Part shown: piece after piece, positions 12,301 to 24,300 of the stretch
Layout: the number at the start of each line of letters is the position of its first letter
Position numbering within the stretch: the stretch's first letter is position 1
Assembly (NCBI RefSeq): GCF_037975245.1
Contig: NC_092580.1
Coordinates: 27,123,501 to 27,187,500 of the forward strand
Origin: Apostichopus japonicus
Taxonomy: Eukaryota; Echinodermata; Holothuroidea; Aspidochirotida; Stichopodidae
Direction: 5' to 3'
Length of the DNA stretch: 64,000 nt
Program-made: the position numbers and the translations under genes
The notes under the pieces: generated by a model
The model's input: the letters and a program-made list of their open reading frames with translations, nothing else
Told to the model about the DNA's origin: nothing
Databases searched by the model: none

Positions 12301-15300
12301 AATGTTACCTGAGATGCTTCTCATATTCATCACCAGTTAGCGAGTCAGTGAATGAACGTAAGGATTTTTTCCCCTTCTCTTACAGACCACAACGACATGC
12401 TGGTAAATCCATGAAAAAAATGAGAAAGAGGCCAAAATCTGTGTTCAAAACTACACTGTTTGGTGGAGATCTAGAGGAATACATTTCAGTAAGTATTCTG
12501 AGAAAAAAACATTAAAACTTACGAGATCATTATCGGTATCGCCCCAAAATATGTTAGAAAGTCAAAGAAGTGGTTGTCCAGGTAATGAATAATTCAACAT
12601 ACATCTTACTGCCACCCACAAAGCATTTTGTCTCTTGAGACGGTTAAACGTCTAATTGAACCCTCGTTTTGTCTTTCTTGAGACAGTTAACATCTACTTG
12701 AACCCTCATTTCGTCTTTATTATGATGGTTATCGTCTAATTGACCCTCATTTTATCTTATATCATAATTGAACCCTCATGTTGTATGTCTTGAGACGGTA
12801 AACGTCTTATTGAACCCTCATGTTGTCTTTGTTGAGACATTTTAAATGTCTAGTTGAACCCTCATTTTGTCTTACTTGAGATGGTTAAAAGTCTTATCAA
12901 ACCCTTGTCTATGTCTGAGAAAAATTTGGAGGATTGAAAAGCTTCTAGCAATTTTTAGCAAGCTAAAGCTTGGGAGCCAAAACTGCTAACCATCTAAACT
13001 TTTTAATTCAATTAGAGTTTGAACAATATATATAAAAATGTTCTACACATTAAATTAATACCTTAATTAGGGTCGGGTGGGAAGGGAATTATCCATGACG
13101 TTTATAGACAAATTTTAATTCCCTTCTTTTCCAATTTGCCACAATGTTGCACACAGCTCATAGTGGAATTGAGAGGGCGATTGGATTATTCAGTTGGTTG
13201 GGGGTGGGGTTGGAAAGGGGAAAGTTGGGAGGGGTGGTTTGTCTCTTATAATAATCATAGTTTTCATTCTTGTCCTTCTACCTCTCTGAATGCCAAACTA
13301 TGCATGTAATGCTTCCATTGTATGTCACTACAAGAGAGGTGTTACGATGGCATCAGAAGCAACACCTTCAAAGGAAATCATTTTTCCAAGAATTTCTTGT
13401 GTGCATGAGAAGCACCTTTTGAAGTAATATTGTCTTTTTATCCAACCTTGTGACCTCTGGATTTTTTTTGATTTTTTTTTTTTTACTTTTTTAATATTTT
13501 CTTTACTCTTTCTGAAAAATGTTGTTCTGCATGGTTGGACTTTACAGAATATTGCACAAGGTGAACAGACCAAAGGCCAAATATGTGATTGTCAGGTGGT
13601 CTATGGGGCAAGTCAAGTGGTCTTTGTTTCCTTGTGTTTAATGTCGCTAGATGTGTTTAGTAAGGTCAGGTCAAGGAGACATTAATAGTGTTTAATAGTG
13701 TATTGCTGTTTTGTTTAGGCCTAAAATATTTACTATTGTAAATCTAATTAAAAAAAAACCTAAAACTTTTATGTTTATTTGGTAAGTGGTAAAATAGAAA
13801 CAAAAATAAAACAAACATGAACATCATTTGTGGGATTTTCCCTGAACACACATTATGTACTAAAAAAAAAGAACATAGAACATAGAACACTAAGCACTGT
13901 AATCTGAACTGTTGAATGTTGAATGTCTTTAAGAAAAACAAAGTTATTTCCTCTCTTGTTTTGCTTTCTCTCTCTCTACCTCTCTACCTCTCTCTAAGTG
14001 TGTTTACTTCTCAGTAACAAGTCGATTTTCTTACTTTCATTTTTAATAGATTACAGGTACAGACATTCCCTGTGTGGTTGAAAGCTGTATAGAGTTCATC
14101 AGTCTCTATGGTAAGATGTTAGTTACTTGGTAAACCAGAATTTTTGGAAAGATTTGTTTTGTCTTTTTTTGCAGAGGATAATGGATGGGAAGGGATGATG
14201 GTGTTAGTGGTGGTGGGGAGGGGGGGCAAAGATACAGGGTAATACACATAAGTATCACCTGACCACACAAATATGAACACAATGTTCCGGTGACAGGGGA
14301 TATTATACTTGTGGTGCAGAGAAAAAAAAATATCCTGTCAGTTGCAAAAACTCGTCCTCCTGCAACTCTTTGCAGCCTGCTATCAATTGATATATTCTGT
14401 TGCCAGATGTCTCCAGAAGTTCACTTTTAAGTTTATTAGTTGATGTCCTTGTTGTGAATCGTGTTATCATGATCATGTTTTCACCTCAAAGAGACTGCAA
14501 AAGAATGGCAAAACCCCATCCCCATCTATCCATCACCAGCATTCAGCATGCTCCTATAGTAACAATGACAAGAATGGACTAGCTGTCACCATACCATTGA
14601 TATTAAAACAAAATTATATTTAAAAAAAAATTAACTCAGCCAATCGGTGTTGTGAATAGCTTAATTTTTGTTCTATCACCGACCAATCAAATTGGTGTTT
14701 GTGGAAATTGAGTTTGAAGTCTGATAAAGTTTGGTAACAATTCTGCAAAAGTATATCAATTGGAAAATTTGGCACTCCTAACCAATGGGATCCTTTTATT
14801 GGGTAAAGACTTTCTGAAAACTTTATTTGAGGATTCTTTAGGTATATATATATACATCAAAGGAGAAACAAAAATCCACCAAAAAAGCCTTGCTTTTCAA
14901 AACTGATATCATCAAAACTGATTATTTGACACCGAAGACTCAAGTTTAAGACGCTATTTAGTATTTTGCAAATGATTAACAAGAATTGGTATCAATCAAT
15001 TGATAGTACATACACACGGCCTTGGGGTTAAGTGCATTAACACGCATAGGAACGTTGAACGAGAAAATCACTGACACTCTGAGCTATGAAATTAACGAGT
15101 AAGCTATTCAAGTGGATTATTAAACGACAGTATGAAAACACTGACAAAAGGAACGTCACCTATGTGCTGTTAATCGTGTCAACCAACAGTTATTGAGTTA
15201 ACATGTGTGTAGGAAGTCAGTGTAGTTGTGATGGATAAAACATCCAGTCCACAAAATATACATGAGTAGAAATATCATTTATCTTTTATCTTATATCATA

Positions 15301-18300
15301 TAACATTGTGAAAGACTTCCCCATCCCTTCACTCTTTGTTCAAAAACATTTTTCGCTGGAATGGGATTCAAACCAGTCTCTTCAAGTTCCTACTGACCAA
15401 GCTATCCCAGCCATTAGTTGATGGCATTCCTTAAATATAAGCCATTTCTTTTTCCGACAGGTTAATCAAAATCTGTTTTTTCTTTTTCTATTTTTTCCCT
15501 TGAAATTTAATTTCTTGTTTTTGATGTGTTATCTTTTCATTCCAATTTTCTATATAGGCATAGACGCTGAGGGTATATTCCGAATGCCAGGGGCTCAGAC
15601 AGAAGTAAATGAAATGAAATCCAAATTTGAGAATGGTACGAACGATAATCAGATTTTCCTCTGATTTCTTTTTTTCTTTTCACTTTCCCTCTATATTTTT
15701 ATTATGAATAAGATCCATATTCTGCATCCAGCATCCATATTCTGGTTTTTCTCTCTCTCTCTCTCTCTGGAAACAGGTGAAGACCCTTTACCAGATCTGG
15801 GAGCGAAGGGTGATGTCCATCTCGTGGCCAGCGTACTCAAAGCCTACTTCAGGGAACTTCCTACACCGCTCTTTCCAGCTGATATGACTGCTGAGTTTAT
15901 GGAAGCTGTCAGTAAGTTGATCAAAATATGGCATTTTTTTTACTCTTTTTTTTCTTTTTGTCCAGAAAATTATAATTACAAGTACTCATGGAAATGTAAG
16001 TGAGACAAGCAAGAATCTCTTCAGTATCTGCATTTTTCCTTAAATTAAATTTAAACTTTTCTTTAATACTAAGTCAACTTAAGTTTTCCTAATAATGGAG
16101 GTAATTATTGCAAGTCAATTGCTCCTTTGAAAATTTGATGTTAACCGATTCACTCATTTATTAAGCTAAATAAAAATACAAGGAGAAATTTCCTAGGCAA
16201 ACACCAAGAATGGTGACACAGTTTTTGTTGGTCTGTACTATATCTGATTTGATTAGAAACTTTTGTAATTCACGTATGCAGTTTAAATACTCTTGTGCAT
16301 ATTTATTCATGAGAGAGCATTGTTCTGTGGAAGCAAGAAACACTGTTCCCTTAAAATACTCAAAATACACACATAAGAGTCAATGAAGAGAAAGAGAAGA
16401 AAGTTTGCTCGGGTAGAAACTCGTTAATCAAATTAATAAGCTTTGAGGATTGAAAACAATAAGTTATTTAGAGGCATGAAAAAAAAAACAATTGAAACTA
16501 TGAAAAGCAGATACACATATGAGCAAGTTTCAGATAGTTTGTTTGTAACCTCCAGATGAACCTTTTACCTTTTTAAGGTTGCCGAAACCTACAAGTTTTA
16601 CATTACTGAGAAGTGTATGTGTACCTTGGGAACCTTTCGTTAGGTAGAACTGCTCCATGACCTGAAATAATTGGGTCGTCCATCGAACACGCTGGGGGTT
16701 ATGAAAAGAATCAGGTCATCTCTGACCAAAGGCATCCCAAATAACATCAACACTGATAAATACTGAGGCATATTAATGTAATGCTACGTATGTAGTTTAT
16801 TATATATTTAACAGGTTAAAAGTATTGCATATTCTAACTATGCAGCTCTTGTCTCTAGGCTTTCTAAATCATCATTTGATTGCGGAGAGAGAAGAGTCTT
16901 TTGATGTAATTCATTTCTGCAACACTGAGAAACCACAGAATTGAAAGATTAAAGCTTTGGTCCTGCTGTATTGAAATCAGTGTACTAAATCAGTGTATTA
17001 GTTTATAATGTATTTAACAGGTAGTAATGCATATTCTAACTATGCAGCTCCCATCTCTAGCTTTCCAAATATCTTTTGATTGCGGAGAGAGAAGAGTCTT
17101 TGATGTAATTCATTTCTGCAACACTGATAAACCACAGAATTGAAGGTCCCGCTGTATTGAAATCAGTGTATTAACATATGCATAGTGAGGAGGTTGACGT
17201 TTGATTATGCCCTGTCGTAGTCGCAAGTGAAGTCTTCATCAACTAGAAATGGAAAGACCAAGATTTAATAGGAAATCCTCAGTTAAATGTCATGTTCTTT
17301 TCAGTTTGTGAGATACAGTTGAATCAATAAAGAGAAAACCCCCACCCTCCCCCCCATAAAAATAAAAAAATCTGTGTGAGATGTTCTGAAGGACTGAAAA
17401 GGCTAAACAATGACCATCTCCAACTGAATATACTGTCCACAAAATATCAGCAGACGTTTGTGGAAAAGTATTTCCTGGAAGTGAAAGCCTCACACATGAT
17501 GTTAGACTAAACCTTTGTATATTTACACTATTGTGCTACATCCTGTGGCTTAATATTGAAATGCTATGTCCCTTTTTTTTTGGTTGCATAAGCAACTAGC
17601 GTCTTTTATATACACCAGCCATACAATGTGTTGAAATCTTCCCTGAAACAATAAAAAGTCTGCATCCACTTACGTACGGAGTCGTTTAATATGCTATGCT
17701 TTCACTTTTGAGTCAATTCATTGATTACGGTTTTCATCGGTTTGTCATCCCGGTAGTCTCGGAGGAAATTTACTTTGTTTCATACGTACTTTTAATAACA
17801 GTGTCAGCAGTTTTAATTTCCTTTCTAATTTTTTTTGTGTTTTTTTGTTTGTTTCTGGATTATTTCAAGTATAGTAATAGAGAATTGACAGTCTTTATCA
17901 GAGATTCTCAATACTATGAAACTGTTACCATGGAAATGGAAATTTATGATGATGAAGAAGATGGTAACTTTCTGTTATTGTTTGAAATATTCCTGTGAGA
18001 GTCATTGTGTGATGTCACATGTAGTAATTAATCTCAGGCTGCTCAAGGAAAAGAACAAATTTAAGCATTGAAGAAATCGCTGTTTCTAAATATGGTCGTA
18101 AATTTGTTGTTTATCAATGGAACATGTAACATTATCACAACACATGTAAAAAAGTGGGGGGGGGGGGACTTGGGATTGGGATGTATGCAAGGGTTAGCGA
18201 TTTTGTTCTTCATGGATTACCTTTTAAGCTAGAAGGTTAGTAGGACTAGTGATTAATTACCATGGTACAGTTGCCATGGAAACAAAATAACAGATATTAA

Positions 18301-21300
18301 CTTATAGTAAAAAAGATATTGATTGGAGAAAAATGTCTACATTGATTTCAAATTCAGATGGGCAAAATATGCCCAAAAGCAATTGATTGTGCTGTTCCGC
18401 AAAGTTGAATTAATTTTGTTCCACTTCCTGCCTGATTCATTCGTTCACGTATGTCGTCTTAAATGTTCTGCAGGGACGGACAGAATTTTTGTATCTCGTC
18501 AACCAAACAAAGCTGGATATTCATTTAATTACAGCAATGGCAACATCAACAAAATCGGTCTCAGCACAATATGCGTGTAACAAATATAAACGCTGAATTC
18601 AATTGGTTTTAGTTTCTGATTTTTGTGTACGTAAAACTTGATTGCACAGTTGGATGCATTAATATCCATTTGACTTTGTCTCAGGTTCCACGGATTCCAT
18701 CGCAGCTTGTTTTCATTAACAAGCTATTAAAATAGTGTGCCTAATCTAAATAGGAAAGCCATTTTACTTTTTAACGTAGTCCGAGTTGTCAATCTGAAAG
18801 AGGAGTCTATCCCAATTCTTTGATTATAAACTTGGATTAATATGCCTTAGTACAATTACTATGAGAGTGTTGATTGTGTGTATATTGATATTTTGTGTTT
18901 GTAAGGAATTTCCTTCAGAGCTACTGTTGTGACACTAATGCAGCCATCTTTAAACCTAAAAAATTGTATTAAATCAACCTGGAAGGCAGTTAGTTAACAT
19001 TGTAACATAGCCATATATCCATTGTGGGCAATTTTGAATGACTTGTAGCAACGTATCCATTGTGGGGAATGTAAACAGCTTGAAACAACATTGCAAGTGA
19101 GGCATGTTTAATGGCTTGTAGCAACAAGTCCATGTGGGAAATGTTTAACGGCTTGTAGCAACATATCAATGTGAGGAATTTTTAATGGCTTGTAGCAACA
19201 TATCCATGTGAGGATTTTTAACAGCTTGTAGCAAAATATCCATGTGAGGATTTTTTGATGGCTTGTAGCAACATATCCATGTGAGGAATGTTTAATGACT
19301 AGCAACATATCCATGTGAGGATTTTTTAACAGCTTGTAGCAACATATTCATGTGAGGATTTTTTAATGGCTTGTAGCAACATATCCATGAAAGGATTTTT
19401 AACAGCTTGTAGCAACATATCCATGTGAGGATTTTTTAATGGCTTGTAGCAACATATCCATGTGAGGAATGTTTAATGACTAGCAACATATCCATGTGAG
19501 GATTTTTAACAGCTTGTAGCAACATATCCATGTGAGGATTTTTTAATGGCTTGTAGCAACATATCCATGTGAGGAATGTTTAATGACTAGCAACATATCC
19601 ATGTGAGGATTTCTAACAGCTTGTAGCAACATATCCATGTGAGGATTTTTTAATGGCTTGTAGCAACATATCCATGTGAGGAATGTTTAATGACTAGCAA
19701 CATATCCATGTGAGGATTTCTAACAGCTTGTAGCAACATATCCATGTGAGGATTTTTTAACAGCTTGTAGCAACATATCCATGTGAGGAATGTTTAATGA
19801 CAAGCAACATATCCATGTGAGGATTTTTAACAGCTTGTTGCAACATATCCATGTGAGGATTTTTTAACAGCTTGTAGCAACATATCCATGTGAGGTATGT
19901 TTAATGACTTGTAGCAACATATCCATGTGAGGTATGTTTAATGGCTTGGAGCAACATATCCATGTGAGGTATGTTTAACGGCATGTAGCAGTCGTGTCTA
20001 TGAGGGGACCTTTAATCTCTTGTAGCAAATCGTGACTATTTAAAGAAGTTTTGAGCAAACAATATATTCCATAGTCATCCCTCATTTGCATAGCACTATT
20101 GTAATTATGCAGCTGTAATAATAGTTGTCAAGGTGAGGATTTACATAAAAGGAAGCCAAACATTTCTAATGTGTCTTATCATGAGATAACCCCTGTTACT
20201 ACACTAAGGAGTGACTGATCCTCACATTTTATCCTCTGGAGTGTTTTCTCTCTCTTCAATAGGGTGCAGTGATACCGACGAAAAAATTGAAACGCTGAAG
20301 AAACTAGTAGAACAGTTACCGACTCCAGTTATGGTGGTGATGAGGTACCTGTTTGAGTTTCTGAAGGTGTAAGTAAAACTATCTCTTTTACAGTTTTGTT
20401 GTTTTTCCTTTCAAGACCTTAGTGATTAACATACTTGTAAATGTGTTCACTCAAAAGGTGATACAGATTTGAGAGCCAGACAGAAATTAAATATCTAGCC
20501 TGTCGTTAGTTTAAAACCTGAGAATCATTATCATGAATGCTCTCCCACTGCCAGCCGCAGTCCTAGCAAGTGATATGTCAGTTTGTACTGCTGTGTCTAA
20601 ATGATGTTCCTACCTTTAAAAACATTCCAAATTGGAAAATCTACCAGATATGAAAGATAACCAATGTTATGCAAAGTCTATATACATTAGTTAGTTCACT
20701 CCCTTTCTCTTTATCTTTCTCTCATTTAGTAATTCCCAGTTCTCCCACCAGTCACCCTTGTTATATTTATAAATCCCTTCCCTTCATATTTCCTTTGTTC
20801 TCACTCACTATCTTCTTTAGTACCTTCTCCTTCCCCTACAAGTTACACCCGCTCTCCCCCCCCCCCCCCCCGCCCTCTTTGTTCTCGATGTCTGTTTCTG
20901 TTTTCCCCTTTAGTACCTCCATGTATTTCTCTACCAGTAGCTCCTCCTCCACCCCTGTCCACTCACCCCACATTTTTCTCTCTTTGTCTGTTTCTGTTTT
21001 TCCCCTTTAGTACCTCTTTGCATTCTTTTACCAGTTGCACCCCACTGCCCTCTTCTCCATTCCCCCTTCCCTTTCTCTTTGTTTCTTTCTGTCCTGTCGT
21101 ACCTCTCGATAGTCCTCCTCCCAACATCTGTCATATTTATCAGAGCTTGACTTGAATCCTCTTCCTTCTCTTTTGGTCTTCCCACCCACAGCCTCTCTTC
21201 TCACAGTGATGAAAACATGATGGATACCCACAACCTGTCTGTCTGCTTTGGCCCTACCCTCCTGCACGCCCCAGTGGATGAGGACCTGGTCACCTCGCAG

Positions 21301-24300
21301 AGTCACCTCATAGACGTTGTCGACCACATCATTCTCTTTGTGGAAGAAGTCTTCCCCAAAACTCCTGGAAGACACTTCAAAGATGGCAACAGCATCAGGT
21401 TAATAAAGTTTTCAGTATGGATTAACATTAAGATGGGGCTTTTTAAGGAAGGATTAAGAAGGATACTTCAAAACTACACTTATAAGAAACAATTAGGATA
21501 CTTCAAAGGGTCACTAAAAAGGGTCACCGAAAGGGGACATTTAGGATATTTCACCGCTGCTTGCGACCGAGTGGATACAGGTAGTAGCATTTGAAGCAAT
21601 GAGGCTAAGCAAGCTGGAGGTTCCGGGTTTGATATCCAGTTGGGTCAAAATAAGGTGGGTTTTTCACCCAAGAGCAATATACGGTTTTCCCATCTGAAAT
21701 GGCTCTCTAACTTGAAAAGATTCCAAATTTGAGTTAGAGGTAATCCATATGCACTTGCGGGCTTTTCCCACATTCATGGTAGCTTAAGCGTCGCAAACAT
21801 TGACTGCCTGATTGTTATTATGATGATTATTATATTATTAATATCAAACGTTTTCTTTCTGTATATAGGTCATGTACTGCATCTGGTGATTATTTTGTAT
21901 GCTTTTAATTATTACTTTTTCTTTTTTTGGCTCTTTCTCAGTCCTACTGGGAGCTTGGACACTATAGCAGAGTCTACATGTGATGGCAGTGAAGACAATT
22001 CTTCAGGTAATGTCTGTGAATCTATGGTAAATGTAATCATCTATATAGATATACAGTACTGTGGTCACTATCCTGTAATCTGTCAGTATCATGCTGGTCA
22101 AACTATACATTGGCTACAAGCAGAACCAATGCAGTGATCTCTGCACATAGCTGTCACTGTACTGTGAGTCAGCCAGTGTAGAGATTATGTTGTAACACTC
22201 GTTAATCACCTGTCACTAGCCTTATTATCCCATCTCCCCCCCCCCCCTATCCATTTTAGTGATCTCTAGTGCTACAGTCTCTGTTTTTTTACCCTGGCAA
22301 TTGACCCTAGAATAATCATCTCCAGTATATATCTCTACTGCATCTGTCACTATTATGTAATCTGTCACTAGCCATATTACTGTCATCATTGTGACCTCTA
22401 GTGGTAGGGTCACTATTGTGTAATCTGTCACTAGCCATATTACTGTCATCATTGTGACCTCTAGTGGTAGGGTCACTATTATGTAATCTGTCACTAGCCT
22501 TATTACTCCCATAATTGTGACCTCTTGTGGTAGGGTCACTATTATGTAATCTGTCACTAGCCTTATACCTCCCATGACAGTGACCTGTAGTGGTAGGGCC
22601 GCTACTTTGTATTTTTTCGCAGGTTTGATGTCGGGGATGGATGGGGAGAGGGGTCGGGGGAGTGCGGGTTAATTCTATTCATATATTTATCGTACCATTC
22701 AGCTACATACCATCAGTGCTTTACTGTCTCATCAACCTCTACCCTAGATCTTTGATATATACCTCTGATCTTCTCTCCATTAAATCTTTCTTCCTGTCAT
22801 GCTCTCATGAGAATCCTCCCTAGTGGAACATGCTCTCTCTTCTTACACAAATTCATTTGCAGTGAGTATCTTAGCTATCGCCAGGGACGATTACCTCAGC
22901 CAGAATTCTGAAGAACTCTCCTTCAGAAAAGGGCAACAGATGCATCTCTCTGCCAAAGTGGACAACAATTATTGGAGAGGATCCATTGGGTCCCAGGAAG
23001 GCCTTGTCAAATGCACCCATGTAAACATCCCTGAACTGTAAGTAGTATAAAACAAGTTAAAATCTTATGAGTTGTTAAAGTCAACATGGGCTACTAGTTG
23101 GGTATGATTTTGATACCCGTGCTGCGGCCGAGTGGATAAAGGCAGTGGCATTTGAAGCAATTAGGCTTCACAATCAGGTGGTTCTGGGTTCGATACCCGC
23201 CGGGTCATAGTAAGGTTGGTTTTTCATCCAGTTTTCCCATCTGAAATGACGTCCTAAATTGAAAAGATTCCAAATTTGAGTTAAAATGTCGAATTGGAAG
23301 CCACCCGACGTATAACTTGTAACCCATAAGCCCTTGCTGGTTTCTCCCAAATTTGTGGTCGCTTAAGCATCGTAAAGATAACTGCTGAATATTATTATTA
23401 TTATTTGTGGTAAATTTTGACTTGTCTTTATCAGTAATGGACTTGTCGAAGGAATTGCTTAATGAAGACAAAAAGCTATATGATCAGTTCAGTTTTTCTT
23501 TTGTTTTTGATCAAGATTTGTCAGTTTGACTTATAGTGTTATTAGCACTATGGGAACTGTCTGCAGAAGTTGTCAGTTCTTTTTTACGGCTAGGCAGCCA
23601 GTGCATACATTCATTATTACAAAAGTCCATACATTTTGAGCAGTACTCTCTGTACCACATTGGTTACAGGACAAAGCAGGGTGGTCTTTTTGTCTTCTCA
23701 GTAGTAGTTTGATATTTTGTCCCTCCAATGGTGACATTTTTTTTACTGTCAGCCAGTGAAAGTAGAAGGATAAAAAGTGATTTGTAGTATTATCGTTCGC
23801 GAACAATCAACGTCCTAAGCTTGTCTTCTTTGCCTAGAGAAGAACGAGGTACCAACATGACGGAGGTGGAAAGTTTAGATCCGTCATCTCTCTACGAGAG
23901 TAGTTGGTGAGTGTCATGACTGGGTTTAAATACAGAAAAACGCAAAAAAAGCTTCATATTTGCACTTGCCTTTATAAACAGCTGCTCATAGAAGGCTCAT
24001 AGATTGATTATAGTGATAAGAATGCCCAAGACTTTGGCATCGTCTCGAATATAGTATCATCAACTTTGCGATTGTCATTGCTCCAGTCCTACGTTTTAAT
24101 ATTTCCATCCCTGGAAGTATTAATTGTCTGACATAACGTTGAGGTTTCGTCTCAGTGTTCCCCGCAACTTGAGAGTTTCTAAACAATGTTTGTCTTGAAG
24201 AAGTTTGCAAAAAATAAAATGTTAAGTAACTTTGAAAGCTTTTAAAAACTGAGCTTCTTCAGACTCTGAGCCTCTCTGGTGGTGGAAATTGCTGTGCGAC

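Larger units (their letters stand above)
15912..20262 (+). other. srGAP intron j-k
   Basis: A 4.35 kb intron. It contains a direct ~190 bp duplication (16793-17172), a 12-G homopolymer at 18156-18167 and the large minisatellite at about 19040-20035. No coding exon was recognised. Confidence 0.65.

Noticed and set aside
20669-21010. Ser/Pro-rich plus-strand open frame of 113 codons
   Set aside because: It is low-complexity C/T tract sequence within an srGAP intron, containing a 16-C run, with no domain and no splice phase match.
22225-22575. 116-codon minus-strand open frame with 21-residue repeats
   Set aside because: Artefact of the 63-bp tandem repeat.
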